DNA of 16,170 bases, taken from an uncultured Eubacteriales bacterium (GTDB taxonomy: Bacteria > Bacillota > Clostridia > Oscillospirales > CAG-272). The notes beneath the pieces were generated by a model. That model worked only from the letters and a program-made list of their open reading frames with translations, did no database searches and was not told the origin of the DNA. How positions within the stretch are numbered: position 1 is the first letter of the stretch; each line of letters begins with the position of its first letter. Location of the stretch: NCBI GenBank assembly GCA_934417455.1, contig CAKRWK010000003.1:1-16170 (forward strand). The letters are read 5' to 3'. Positions 6,316 to 14,408 of this stretch are shown here, piece by piece. Both the position numbers and the translations under genes were made by a program.

Positions 6316-7014
6316 TTATCGGAGGACGGGGAGCGCGGCACGGACAAGTGCTGCGCAGCGTGCGGCCGCGGCGGCGACAAATGTCGGATAGTCCGTATCC
6401 GATTGGCCGTCCGCACTGTCCGACACCGCGCGGACGATGACAAAGGGCGTCCCGTTCAGGAATGCCGTATGCGCCACGGCGGCCCCTTCCATTTCGCAGA
6501 CGACGGCGTCGGGAAAGTGCGAAAGGATGCGTTTTTTTTCTTCGACGGACGCTACGAAGCGGTCTCCGGAAGCGATGCCGCCGCGCACGGCGTGCAAACC
6601 CGCATCTTTCGCCGCGGAAAGCAGGCAGTCCGCCGCCGCGCCGTCGGCCGCCAGGCGAATCTGTCCGATGCCGGACAGGTAACCGATCGGGTCGCCGAGC
6701 GGCGATGTGTCCATATCGTATTCCACGGCAAATGCGGATACGGCAAGGTCGCCGACGGTGAGGTCCTTTGTCAGGGAACCGCCGACCCCGGTGTTGAGGA
6801 GCAAATCCGGTGCGTAGCGGAGAATCATGGCTTCCGCCGTGACGGCCGCGGCCACTTTGCCGATCCCGCACCGCGCAATGACGACGGGCGTACCGTCCAG
6901 TGTGCCCGTATGGAAATCCGTTCCGCTGTACGTTTCCTTTACGGGATTTTCCAGTGCGCCGATGAGGGAGGCAACCTCCGTTTCCATCGCGCCAATGATA
7001 CCGATGGTCTTCAT
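6316..7014 (-). CDS. mtnN: 5'-methylthioadenosine / S-adenosylhomocysteine nucleosidase
   Basis: MtnN cleaves adenine from S-adenosylhomocysteine (giving S-ribosylhomocysteine), from methylthioadenosine and from 5'-deoxyadenosine. This removes inhibitory products of SAM enzymes in the cytoplasm. The 232-residue length is normal. Visible motifs are MKTIGIIGAMETEV (E13, the equivalent of E. coli Glu12), NTGVGGSL (74-81), GDRFV (150-154), VCEMEGAAVAH (E176, equivalent to Glu174) and RAVSDSAD (D199, equivalent to the catalytic Asp197). All active-site residues are in place. The ATG at 7014 overlaps the luxS stop as ATGA and has AAGGAGG 6 nt upstream, so it is both coupled to luxS and independently initiated. 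Its product is the LuxS substrate, and adjacent placement makes a two-step pathway. Confidence 0.96.
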   Translation of the reverse strand: MKTIGIIGAMETEVASLIGALENPVKETYSGTDFHTGTLDGTPVVIARCGIGKVAAAVTAEAMILRYAPDLLLNTGVGGSLTKDLTVGDLAVSAFAVEYDMDTSPLGDPIGYLSGIGQIRLAADGAAADCLLSAAKDAGLHAVRGGIASGDRFVASVEEKKRILSHFPDAVVCEMEGAAVAHTAFLNGTPFVIVRAVSDSADGQSDTDYPTFVAAAAARCAALVRAALPVLR

Positions 7015-7499
7015 TCCTGTCCTCCTTCCGTTTTGTCGGGATAGACAAAGAAAGATGTCTCATTCCGGAGAACGGCAAGATAGCGGCGGCATTCCTCTTT
7101 GGCTGTTCCGAGGTCGAGATTTTTATAGTTGCCGCATTCCTTCCGCGTGTTTCCGAACATCTCTCCGTCGTGCCCGATGATTTTTTCGAGAACGTCAAGA
7201 ACGGCGGACAGCACCGTCTCGTCGGAAAGGCCGCGCACCAGAAGGTAGAACCCCGTCTGACAGCCCATCGGACCGAAATAAAGAACGTTTCTTCCGATGT
7301 CCGATGCGCGGATGTAAGTGGCAAACATGTGTTCCACGGAGTGCATGGCGAGGTTTGACATGTAGTCTCCCCCGTTCGGGCGTCTTGTGCGCATGTCGTA
7401 CGTCGTAACGTCTCCGTCCCGCCGTGAGACATAAAATCCTTCGCCGAACAAATCGTGGTCAACGGTGAAGGACGCAATGGTCGGTGTGTTGTTTTTCAT
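7011..7499 (-). CDS. luxS: S-ribosylhomocysteine lyase (AI-2 synthesis)
   Basis: LuxS splits S-ribosylhomocysteine into homocysteine and DPD, the precursor of the AI-2 signal. It is a cytoplasmic homodimeric metalloenzyme. The 162-residue protein has the HxxEH motif HSVEH (H53, E56, H57), GPMGCQTGFY with catalytic C80, and ECGNYKNLDL with metal ligand C122. This is the full active set. The ATG at 7499 follows AGGA at about 6 nt. The gene is 23 nt after dus, in an AT-rich gap, and its stop overlaps mtnN. Homocysteine release supports methionine recycling; whether this organism uses AI-2 as a signal cannot be told. Confidence 0.97.
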   Translation of the reverse strand: MKNNTPTIASFTVDHDLFGEGFYVSRRDGDVTTYDMRTRRPNGGDYMSNLAMHSVEHMFATYIRASDIGRNVLYFGPMGCQTGFYLLVRGLSDETVLSAVLDVLEKIIGHDGEMFGNTRKECGNYKNLDLGTAKEECRRYLAVLRNETSFFVYPDKTEGGQE

Positions 7500-7522
7500 A
7501 CGTCTTCCTGAATTTTGTAAAA

Positions 7523-8518
7523 TTATATTTGCAATTCATGCTCTTCCGCCAGCAAAACCGCTTCGCCGAGTATGCGTTCTATATCGGCTCTGCAGGTGGC
7601 TCTGTGAATGTCTGCCCGCAGGGTGGCCGCACCGCGGAACCCCGTGAGGTAAGCCGCCATCTGCTTTCGCGATTCCGTGACGGCAAGGCTTTCCGTTTTG
7701 TCCCGGACGGAAACATCCAGTTGCAGAAGTGCCGTTTTCATCCGTTCCCTCGGGGACGGCGGCGTGTAAGGACGGTTGTCAATTGCGGCGAGAATTTCCG
7801 AAAAGACAAACGGGTTTCCTATGGCGCCTCTCGCTACCATCAGTCCGTCCGCGCCGGTCATGCGGAGCATGTCCTCGGCCTCGGTGGCCGACGTGATGTC
7901 GCCGTTGGCAATCACGGGGATTTGCAACGCCGCTTTGACGTCCCGTATCACCGTACGGTCGGCGCGTCCCGCGTACATTTCGGCGCGTGTCCGCCCGTGT
8001 ACCGCCACGGCGGCGGCACCGCCGTCCTCGGCGGCCAGTGCGCATTCGACGGCATTGACGTGCGCACGGTCGATACCGGCACGGAGTTTGACCGTGACCG
8101 GCAGGTCGGTAGACGCCGCCACCGCGCGGACAATGCGGCGGATAAGTTCCGGGTCGCGCATCAGGGCGGATCCCTCGCCGTTACCGTATACTTTCGGTAC
8201 GGGACAGCCTATATTGATGTCTATGGCCACCGGCCGCGCATATCCCGGCACGCCGGCGGAAAGTATTTCCGCAGCGCGGGCAAGGATGTCTTCTTCATTG
8301 CCGAACATCTGCACGGCAACGGGTCCTTCGTCCCCGTATATCCGGGCGAGCGCCGCCGTTTTCCGGTCGCCGTACACGACGGCCTTGGCGCTGACCATTT
8401 CGGTGTACATGTATTCGGCGCCCCAAAGACGGCAGACCCTCCGCAGTCCCGCGTCGGTGTATCCCGCCATGGGGGCGAGGCACAGGCCGTGCGGAATCTG
8501 TATGTTCCGTATGTTCAT
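7523..8518 (-). CDS. dus: tRNA-dihydrouridine synthase
   Basis: Dus enzymes are flavoproteins that reduce specific uridines in tRNA to dihydrouridine using NADPH. The 331-residue length and sequence fit the Dus family TIM-barrel, closest in feel to DusB. The motifs are LAPMAGYTD (14-22), the active-site INIGCPVPKVYGNGEGSALM with catalytic C105, VKLRAG, AVAVHGRTR with the FMN/substrate-binding His-Gly-Arg, IANGDI and MVARGAIGNP (phosphate binding). The ATG at 8518 overlaps the preceding gene as ATGA. No Shine-Dalgarno sequence is visible, so translation is probably coupled to the upstream ATPase gene. In Bacillota, dus genes often sit in mixed housekeeping operons. Confidence 0.95.
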   Translation of the reverse strand: MNIRNIQIPHGLCLAPMAGYTDAGLRRVCRLWGAEYMYTEMVSAKAVVYGDRKTAALARIYGDEGPVAVQMFGNEEDILARAAEILSAGVPGYARPVAIDINIGCPVPKVYGNGEGSALMRDPELIRRIVRAVAASTDLPVTVKLRAGIDRAHVNAVECALAAEDGGAAAVAVHGRTRAEMYAGRADRTVIRDVKAALQIPVIANGDITSATEAEDMLRMTGADGLMVARGAIGNPFVFSEILAAIDNRPYTPPSPRERMKTALLQLDVSVRDKTESLAVTESRKQMAAYLTGFRGAATLRADIHRATCRADIERILGEAVLLAEEHELQI

Positions 8519-9459
8519 CCGATACGGTGGTCGTGGCCTTCAAAACGCCAGATGTCGTAGTCCGCGCCGATGATGCGGGAATAGATGCGGTCCTCGTACT
8601 GCTCCGTCAGCCGCGTGGGGGATAGATTGGTGGAGATAACGGTGGCAAGGCCGCGGTTCTGTCTCGTGTTGATGAGATTGTAGAGGCAGGACAATGTGAA
8701 AGAATTGATGAACTCGGTGCCGAGGTCGTCGAGAATCAGAAGGTCGACGGAAAGAAACTTTTCGCTTTTCGGTTCTTCTCCTCTCGTACTGCGGAAACGG
8801 TCATCCTCAAAAACGTTCATGATGTTCTGCGCCGAGTCGTAGAGAACCGAATAGCCGGCGGCAATGATTTTGCCCGCCATCGCGGTGGACAGATGCGTTT
8901 TTCCGGTGCCGGTTTTTCCCATCATGAGAATGTTGCCCCGCATCCGATCGAAGTTTTCCGCATAGAGTTTCGCTTTTTCAAAATTCCGCTTCATTTCACT
9001 ATAGACGCTGTCGCCGTCCTTGCGGTAACTTTCCACATCGAAGTTGTCAAACGTCTGCCGGTCAATCAAAGCGCCGATACCCGACGTGCGGATGTTTTCG
9101 CGGATCAGTTCCTCTCTGAAACAGCGGCACATCTCCGTGCCGACAAACCCGGTATCCGCACAGAGCGGACAACGGTATTTCGGTTCCGTGTAGTCTTCCG
9201 GGTATCCGAGTTTTTTCAGAATGTCCTTCCGTTTTGTGCACAGTTCCTGGTTTCTCTTTCTCAGCGCGTCAATGCTTTCTCCGGCGACGGCCAGACGAAA
9301 AAGTTCCAGACCGGTCTTTTGCAGTTCCACGTCGATTTTCTTTATATCCGGAGACAGAAGTCTGAGTTCCGCATTGCGCCGCTCGGCGGTATCGACGGCC
9401 TCGCGCCGCCGCCGCTCCATGTCTTCTCTCACGCGGCCGTAAGTTTCTCTGTCAAACAT
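8515..9459 (-). CDS. DnaC/DnaI-like helicase-loader ATPase
   Basis: This 314-residue AAA+ protein resembles Bacillus DnaI and E. coli DnaC, which load the replicative hexameric helicase onto DNA. An N-terminal helical, charged, probably coiled-coil region (1-90) leads to a Cys cluster YRCPLCADTG...CRCF (C97, C100, C111, C113), as in the zinc-binding part of DnaI. The AAA+ domain has Walker A GKTGTGKTHLS (181-191), Walker B LLILDDLGTE (240-249), VISTNL (sensor 1) and a C-terminal DRIYSRI segment (sensor 2 / arginine-finger region). The ATG at 9459 has GGGAGG about 5 nt upstream. It directly follows a DnaD-domain gene, a common pair in Clostridia and consistent with helicase loading during replication initiation or restart. 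Confidence 0.93.
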   Translation of the reverse strand: MFDRETYGRVREDMERRRREAVDTAERRNAELRLLSPDIKKIDVELQKTGLELFRLAVAGESIDALRKRNQELCTKRKDILKKLGYPEDYTEPKYRCPLCADTGFVGTEMCRCFREELIRENIRTSGIGALIDRQTFDNFDVESYRKDGDSVYSEMKRNFEKAKLYAENFDRMRGNILMMGKTGTGKTHLSTAMAGKIIAAGYSVLYDSAQNIMNVFEDDRFRSTRGEEPKSEKFLSVDLLILDDLGTEFINSFTLSCLYNLINTRQNRGLATVISTNLSPTRLTEQYEDRIYSRIIGADYDIWRFEGHDHRIG

Positions 9460-9471
9460 GTCGTCCTCCCG

Positions 9472-10485
9472 TCATATCGTGGTTTTTTCTTTTTCGCCGT
9501 CGTCCGCCGCGACACCGTCGCCGTAACTGCGCGCGAGCGCTTTGCGGAAAGCCTCTTCGGGATCAAAATTCCCGTATCGTTCTTTCGGCTTTTTGTCTTT
9601 CCGTCCCGTCTTCGGCGTGGTGTCCGTCGGTTTCGGTTTATGTGTACGGTCGTATTCTTCACACGCCGCCGCCGTCCGACAGCCGGCCTCGTACCATGCG
9701 GTCAGCATTTTGTCCATATAGGCGGCCGAATACTGCGAAATAGCACGCACGGTCTTGTCGTAGGCGAGGGTCAGAATGTCCTCGTCGTATCCGTATACGT
9801 CCGCCCATTTGCGGAAGAGTTGCTTTTCCGCCTGCGTCAGGGCGCGGCTGTAAATGCCGAGCACCTTGCGCGTGCGCCGCTCCCATTCGCCGCTTTCTGC
9901 GGCGTTTTTGATATAGTCGCTGAGTTTTTCCGTCGTGTCAATGCCGCGTCCCTGCAGGGCGATGGCGCGGTTGACCAGCGCACGCACCGAGCACTTCGAG
10001 CGGGTGCACATATCCGACAGAAGGGTCAGAATGTATTCTTCATCCAGTCCGTACTGCGTGTAAAGCGCGGTCAGCGAACGAATTTCTCTGTCATTCAGTG
10101 TCGGGCGGCCGAGCAGAGCCGCGCATTCGTCAAACATGTCCGAAAGGCCTTCGTCACGGATGACTTTTGCCACTTCCGCGGCGCTTTCCTCATCGACGTC
10201 GTTCGCCCGCAGACGAAAGTCAAACTCGTCGACAAGGTTTGTTTTTTCCTCGGTCGCATGCGCCGTTGCTCTTTGGGTCAGAACGCCGCCGGCCGCCCAG
10301 AAGGAGACGGCCGCCGCCGCTCTCGCCGGATGTACACCGGCCGCTTCGGCAAGCACTGTGTCTGTGGATTTTCCGCCCGACGAAATCAGGCAGAGCAGAA
10401 CGCGCATTTCCTCCGCCGAAGCCATCGAAAGAAGACCGGACGGAGCGATTTGTAAATAATTGATGTCAAAATTGTATGTATTCAT
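9472..10485 (-). CDS. DnaD-domain replication initiation protein
   Basis: DnaD-like proteins help DnaA and PriA remodel DNA for helicase loading in Bacillota. The start is taken as the ATG at 10485 (MNTYNFDINYLQIAP), 2 nt after the rex stop, giving 337 residues. The longer upstream frame lies inside rex and shows no family resemblance. Residues 1-80 look like a winged-helix N-terminal part (EEMRVLLCLISSGG, VLAEAAGVHPARAAAAV). Two DnaB_2/DnaD-type helical repeats follow, about 105-200 (ending YIKNAAESGEW) and about 203-275 (RKVLGIYSRALT...MDKMLTAWYEAG). The tail is Lys/Pro-rich with a short motif RYGNFDPEEAFRKALARSY (303-321), typical of where such proteins may bind the helicase loader. There is no strong Shine-Dalgarno, so it is probably coupled to rex. 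The dnaC-like gene follows 12 nt later. Confidence 0.9.
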   Translation of the reverse strand: MNTYNFDINYLQIAPSGLLSMASAEEMRVLLCLISSGGKSTDTVLAEAAGVHPARAAAAVSFWAAGGVLTQRATAHATEEKTNLVDEFDFRLRANDVDEESAAEVAKVIRDEGLSDMFDECAALLGRPTLNDREIRSLTALYTQYGLDEEYILTLLSDMCTRSKCSVRALVNRAIALQGRGIDTTEKLSDYIKNAAESGEWERRTRKVLGIYSRALTQAEKQLFRKWADVYGYDEDILTLAYDKTVRAISQYSAAYMDKMLTAWYEAGCRTAAACEEYDRTHKPKPTDTTPKTGRKDKKPKERYGNFDPEEAFRKALARSYGDGVAADDGEKEKTTI

Positions 10486-10487
10486 AA

Positions 10488-11156
10488 TTATTCGGGAAGT
10501 TTCCCGTTGACTTTCATTTGATAGCATAGATTCATCAGAGAATCTCCGAGATGGATGTTTTCCACCGTGACGGTCGGTTCGGTCACGGACAGTTCCATGT
10601 TGGCAAAATTCCATATGCCCCGTACGCCGCCCGCAATCAGTTGCTTTGTCACGTCGGCGGCCGCCTCTTTCGGCACGGTCAGGACACCGATGTCCACTTT
10701 GTTGTTTTTACAAAAATCGGTCAGCCCGTCCGACGCGTACACGGAAAGTCCGTGAATCACCGTGCCGACCACCCACGGTTTGTTGTCAAACAGGCCGAGA
10801 ATGGTCACGCCCCGCCGTTCGAACATATGCGTGGAGGCCAGAGCGCGGCCGAGGTTGCCGGCGCCGACAATGACGGCGCGATAGCCCTCGGAGGTGCCGA
10901 GAAGTTCGCTGATTTTATCGTAAACGTATCTGACGGGATAGCCGTATCCCTGTTGACCGAATCCGCCGAAGCAGTTGAGGTCCTGCCGTATCTGTGAGGC
11001 CGTTACTCCCATCATGTGCGACAGTTCGGCCGACGATATGCGCTCCTTGCCGCTCTTTATCAGTTCTCCGAGATAGCGATGGTATCGGGGAAGCCGTTTG
11101 ATAACGGCCGCGGGAACGTCTTTTTGCACAAGGTCGGACGTTATTTCGTCTTTCAT
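10488..11156 (-). CDS. rex: Redox-sensing transcriptional repressor Rex
   Basis: Rex is a homodimeric repressor that binds DNA when the NADH/NAD+ ratio is low and releases it when NADH rises. It typically controls fermentation and NADH-recycling genes. The chosen ATG at 11156 (MKDEITSDLVQKDVP, AAGGA about 9 nt upstream) gives 222 residues, close to the usual 210-220. The N-terminal winged helix has the family signature PAAVIKRLPRYHRYL (15-29) and SSAELSHMMGVTASQIRQDL (41-60), then FGGFGQQGYGY (63-73). The Rossmann domain starts AVIVGAGNLGRAL (94-106), and the C-terminal part has GIWNFANMEL. No Rex-type inverted repeat (TTGTTAA or TTGTGAA arms) was found in this window, so its targets lie elsewhere. 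It sits 35 nt after tsaD. Confidence 0.96.
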   Translation of the reverse strand: MKDEITSDLVQKDVPAAVIKRLPRYHRYLGELIKSGKERISSAELSHMMGVTASQIRQDLNCFGGFGQQGYGYPVRYVYDKISELLGTSEGYRAVIVGAGNLGRALASTHMFERRGVTILGLFDNKPWVVGTVIHGLSVYASDGLTDFCKNNKVDIGVLTVPKEAAADVTKQLIAGGVRGIWNFANMELSVTEPTVTVENIHLGDSLMNLCYQMKVNGKLPE

Positions 11157-11191
11157 TCGTATCTTTCCTTTTTTATGGTTTTTGCGGTGGC

Positions 11192-12271
11192 TCAGCTGAC
11201 GACGGAATCCGCCGCGCTGGCATTGAGGTCGGTGCCGGCCGTATGTCCGGCGAGATATTCGTAATAGCCCTGGGCGCCTATCATGGCGGCGTTGTCGCCG
11301 CACAGGCGGATAGGCGGAATGCAGAGGGAAATGTGATTCTGCGCCGCAACTTCGGCGAGTCGTCTGCGCAGATGTGTGTTGGCCGCCACGCCTCCGGCCA
11401 CCGTCAGCGCGTGCCCGGGATGGGCACGCAGGGCGGCATCCGCTTTCTTTGCCACGGCTTCCGTCGCCTCGTAGGTGTACTTTGCCGCCAGTGCGGCGCG
11501 GTCAACGGGACAACCCTTCTGTTCACAACGGTGCATCAGATTGATGGCCGCCGTTTTGAGTCCGGAAAAGGAAAAATCGAACGACCCGTCGGAAAGAGCG
11601 GGGGAGGGAAGCGCCATGTCGGGATTCCGGCAGGTGTCCGATTTTTTGTAGTAACGGTAAAAATCCGTTTCGCGGCCGGTGGCACGGATAAAACCTTCCG
11701 TCGCGAGTTTGTCAAATCCCGCACCGGCCGGGTATGGGAGACCTATCATGCGGCCGATTTTGTCAAAGGATTCGCCGATGGCGTCGTCCCGCGTCGTGCC
11801 GAGCAGGTGAAAATCCGTGTAACTTTCGACAAGGTAAACCGCCGTATGCCCGCCCGACAACGCCAGCGCAATATAGGGCGGCACGGGAGGTGTTTCCGTC
11901 AGGTAGGCGGCGGCTATGTGTCCTTTGATGTGGTCGACGGGCACAAGCGGAATGCCGTTTGCATACGCCAGAGACTTGGCGAAATTGACGGCCACGAGCA
12001 GAGCGCCGATAAGTCCCGGCTGTGCCGTGACGGCAATCAGGTCAATATCGGCGAGCGTGACGCCGGCGGTTTCCAAAGCTTCGTATGTAATCGAGGATAT
12101 GGCTTCCAGATGTGCTCGCCCGGCAATTTCCGGCACCACACCGCCGTACAGACGGTGAATATCCACCTGTGATGCGACGATGTCCGACAGGACGGACAGC
12201 CGTCCGTCCTCTGCCGACAGAACGGCCGCCGCCGTTTCGTCGCAGGAACTTTCAAAAGAGAGAATATGCAA
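11192..12271 (-). CDS. tsaD: tRNA N6-threonylcarbamoyladenosine (t6A) transferase subunit TsaD, TTG start
   Basis: TsaD transfers the threonylcarbamoyl group to A37 of tRNAs reading ANN codons, working with TsaB and TsaE. The start is the TTG at 12271, which places the conserved N-terminus at residue 1: (M)HILSFESSCDETAAAVL. No ATG or GTG exists in frame nearby; upstream in-frame sequence is the shadow of proC. The protein is 359 residues, slightly longer than typical (about 340). Motifs are VPEIAGRAHLE (47-57), metal-ligand VDHIKGHIAA (H114, H118), ALALSGGHTAVYLV, GESFDKIGRMIGLPYPAG, FSFSGLKTA, VAGGVAANTHLRRRL and the C-terminal CGDNAAMIG with metal-binding Asp. The Shine-Dalgarno is weak (GGGAAAG at best). 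Two small hairpins precede it. TsaB and TsaE are not encoded in the window. Confidence 0.96.
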   Translation of the reverse strand: MHILSFESSCDETAAAVLSAEDGRLSVLSDIVASQVDIHRLYGGVVPEIAGRAHLEAISSITYEALETAGVTLADIDLIAVTAQPGLIGALLVAVNFAKSLAYANGIPLVPVDHIKGHIAAAYLTETPPVPPYIALALSGGHTAVYLVESYTDFHLLGTTRDDAIGESFDKIGRMIGLPYPAGAGFDKLATEGFIRATGRETDFYRYYKKSDTCRNPDMALPSPALSDGSFDFSFSGLKTAAINLMHRCEQKGCPVDRAALAAKYTYEATEAVAKKADAALRAHPGHALTVAGGVAANTHLRRRLAEVAAQNHISLCIPPIRLCGDNAAMIGAQGYYEYLAGHTAGTDLNASAADSVVS

Positions 12272-12288
12272 ACCCGTTCTTCTTTCCC

Positions 12289-12322
12289 GTACTTTCGTAC
12301 CGTATTTTCTCCGTGCGGAGAA
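12289..12322 (-). promoter_or_regulatory. Two small hairpins in the proC-tsaD gap
   Basis: On the transcript strand the 53-nt gap contains TTCTCC-GCAC-GGAGAA (12322-12307, 6-bp stem) followed by GTAC-GAAA-GTAC (12300-12289, 4-bp stem with a GNRA-type tetraloop). There is no T-run, so neither is an intrinsic terminator. The second ends 17 nt before the TTG start of tsaD and could affect its initiation or stabilise the mRNA. Function is inferred from position only. Confidence 0.3.
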
Positions 12323-12324
12323 GA

Positions 12325-13128
12325 TTACTTTTTCTTCATGCGTACCGTTTTTTCGTACGCCGCCAGCACGGCGTCGGTCACGGCACCGCGGAAGGCGTGT
12401 TCTTCCAGTGTGCGAACCCCTTCGATGGTTGAACCGCCGGGACTGCACACGGCGTTTTTCAGGTCGCCGACATGGCCGTATGTTCTTGCCATCTCTCCGG
12501 CGCCGATGACCATGCCGGCCGCAAAAGCTTCCGCCTCGCTCCGCGAAAGGCCGCAGGCAACGCCGCCGTCCGCCAGTGCTTCGAGAAACATGTAGGCAAA
12601 GGCGGGGCCGCAACCGGAGACGGCCGAGGCCGCATCCATTTTGTCTTCCCGGATGGGCGAGACGGTGCCGGCCAGGCCGAGAAGTGCGCGGAAAGCGGCC
12701 TCCGTCCGTTCGTCTGCGCTCTCCGACATGGCGTACTGAATGACGCCGTGCCCGACGGCCACCGGCGTGTTCGGCATCATGCGGATGACGGGCAGGTCAT
12801 ACCCGAGACCGCGGAGCATAGCCTCTATGTCGCTTATCGTAACGGCGGTTGCCATGGAGACAAGGGCACCCGTTTTGGAAAGACCGTCACCGGCCTCGCG
12901 TAAAGCGTCGGCCACGGCATACGGTTTTACGCCGATGAAGAGAAAATCCGCGTCGGCGGCACCGGCGGCATCTGCCCGTACGGCGCCGGCGGCGGTAAGG
13001 TCTTCCTGCTTTTCCGGGTGACGGTCGCAAATCGCGATATGTGCCGCGCCGCAGACGGCGGCCACCGCCGTTGCCACGGCGTGTCCCATATGGCCGCAAC
13101 CGATAAAGCCCGCTTTATATCTGCTCAT
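12325..13128 (-). CDS. proC: Pyrroline-5-carboxylate reductase
   Basis: ProC makes L-proline by NAD(P)H reduction of pyrroline-5-carboxylate, the last step of the pathway from glutamate. The ATG at 13128 (MSRYKAGFIGCGHMG, AAAGGA 5 nt upstream) gives 267 residues, the normal size; a longer frame to 13170 overlaps proA. The Rossmann GxGxMG motif is at 10-15, and the cofactor loop CDRHPEK follows. Further on are GVKPYAV, VIRMMPNTPVAVGHGV, the family signature region SAVSGCGPAFAYMFLEALADGG, and LKNAVCSPGGSTIEGVRTLEE. It follows proA by 13 nt, completing a proB-proA-proC run that covers glutamate to proline. The C-terminus ends in MKKK just before the tsaD leader. Confidence 0.97.
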   Translation of the reverse strand: MSRYKAGFIGCGHMGHAVATAVAAVCGAAHIAICDRHPEKQEDLTAAGAVRADAAGAADADFLFIGVKPYAVADALREAGDGLSKTGALVSMATAVTISDIEAMLRGLGYDLPVIRMMPNTPVAVGHGVIQYAMSESADERTEAAFRALLGLAGTVSPIREDKMDAASAVSGCGPAFAYMFLEALADGGVACGLSRSEAEAFAAGMVIGAGEMARTYGHVGDLKNAVCSPGGSTIEGVRTLEEHAFRGAVTDAVLAAYEKTVRMKKK

Positions 13129-13141
13129 ATCTGTCCTTTCT

Positions 13142-14395
13142 TCAACGGATTTGTCCGTTGCCTTCAACAATGTATTTGTAGGATGTCAATTCGCACAGCC
13201 CCATCGGACCTCTGGCATGCAGTTTCTGCGTGGAAATGCCGATTTCGCATCCGAGGCCGAATTCACCGCCGTCGGTGAACCGTGTGGATGCGTTGACATA
13301 CACCGCCGCGCTGTCCACGGCGGAAACGAACGTATCGGCCGCTTTTCTGTCTTCCGTGACAATGGCGTCGCTGTGCTTTGTCGAGTGGCGGCGGATATGC
13401 TCTATCGCGTCTTCGACGCTGTCCACGGCTCCGACGGCAAGGATATAGTCGAGAAACTCCGTGTCAAAGTCAGCGGGGAAAGCCGGCGTGCCGGGGATGT
13501 ACGCCCCGCAAGCCTCGTCCGTCCGCAACTCGACGGGAACCTGACCCGCCGCCGCGCGGCGGTCAACCAGTCTTTCTTTCAGAAGGGGAAGGAACGACGC
13601 GAGAATGTCTTTGTGCACAAGGCATACTTCTTCCGCGTTGCAGACGGAGGGGCGGGACGTTTTCGCGTTTTCAATGATGTCGAGCGCCTTGTTCACATCG
13701 GCGGCGCGGTCGACATAGACATGACAGATGCCTGTGCCGGTTTCGATACAGGGCACGGTGGCATTTTCCACGCAGGCGCGAATAAGTCCGCGTCCGCCGC
13801 GGGGAATCAGGACGTCGAGAAGTCCGACGGCGTGCATCATTTCTTCCGCGCCCCGACGGCTGTTGTCTTCCAGAATGTTGACGGCGTCGGCAAGACCGAA
13901 AGGCGCGACGGCCTCTTTCAGCAGGTGCACGATTTCGGCGGAGGTTCCGTAGGCCTCTTTGCCCGATTTCAGAACACAGGCGTTGCCGCTCTTGAAACAG
14001 AGCGCGGCCGCGTCCGACGTGACGTTCGGACGGCTTTCGTAAATGATGCCCGCCGTGCCGAGCGGCACGCGCACTTTGCGTATTTGCAGACCGTTCGGCC
14101 GCACCGTCTGCGACAGCACCTCGCCTATCGGGTCGGGAAGCGCCGCCACCGCCCGGATGCCGTCCGCCATGGCGGCAACTCTTTCGGGGGTGAGCGTGAG
14201 ACGGTCGGTCATCACCGCGCCGAGACTGTCTTTGGCCGCCGCTACGTCGCGCGCGTTCTGCGTGAGGATACTTTGTGCCCCCGCTGTCAGTGCGTCGGCC
14301 ATGGCAAGCAGAGCACGGTTCTTTTCTTCCGTACCGAGCACGGCCAGCCGATACGCCGCCGCTTTGGTTTTTTTCAGTATATCTTGTGTCGTCAT
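13142..14395 (-). CDS. proA: Glutamate-5-semialdehyde dehydrogenase (gamma-glutamyl phosphate reductase)
   Basis: ProA reduces gamma-glutamyl phosphate to glutamate-5-semialdehyde with NADPH, the second step of proline synthesis. The ATG at 14395 ([22 protein letters not shown] 8 nt upstream) yields 417 residues, the same length as E. coli ProA. Visible blocks are [19 protein letters not shown] (108-126), [34 protein letters not shown] and the catalytic [13 protein letters not shown] (nucleophile C252). Near the C-terminus are [15 protein letters not shown] and [17 protein letters not shown], both family hallmarks. It lies 13 nt after proB and 13 nt before proC. Confidence 0.97.
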   Translation of the reverse strand: MTTQDILKKTKAAAYRLAVLGTEEKNRALLAMADALTAGAQSILTQNARDVAAAKDSLGAVMTDRLTLTPERVAAMADGIRAVAALPDPIGEVLSQTVRPNGLQIRKVRVPLGTAGIIYESRPNVTSDAAALCFKSGNACVLKSGKEAYGTSAEIVHLLKEAVAPFGLADAVNILEDNSRRGAEEMMHAVGLLDVLIPRGGRGLIRACVENATVPCIETGTGICHVYVDRAADVNKALDIIENAKTSRPSVCNAEEVCLVHKDILASFLPLLKERLVDRRAAAGQVPVELRTDEACGAYIPGTPAFPADFDTEFLDYILAVGAVDSVEDAIEHIRRHSTKHSDAIVTEDRKAADTFVSAVDSAAVYVNASTRFTDGGEFGLGCEIGISTQKLHARGPMGLCELTSYKYIVEGNGQIR

Positions 14396-14408
14396 TTTTG
14401 CCGTCCTG

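Noticed and set aside
6179..7477. 432-residue minus-strand frame covering mtnN and luxS in another frame
   Set aside because: Both luxS and mtnN are complete in other frames with all catalytic residues; this frame is Arg-rich shadow sequence.
8893..10455. 520-residue plus-strand open frame antisense to the DnaC-like and DnaD-domain genes
   Set aside because: The opposite strand encodes two clear family members with ribosome binding sites; the antisense frame has no recognisable domain and reflects the codon bias of a GC-rich genome.
11157..11191. Rex autoregulatory operator upstream of rex
   Set aside because: The 35-nt gap contains no TTGTTAA or TTGTGAA inverted arms and no promoter.
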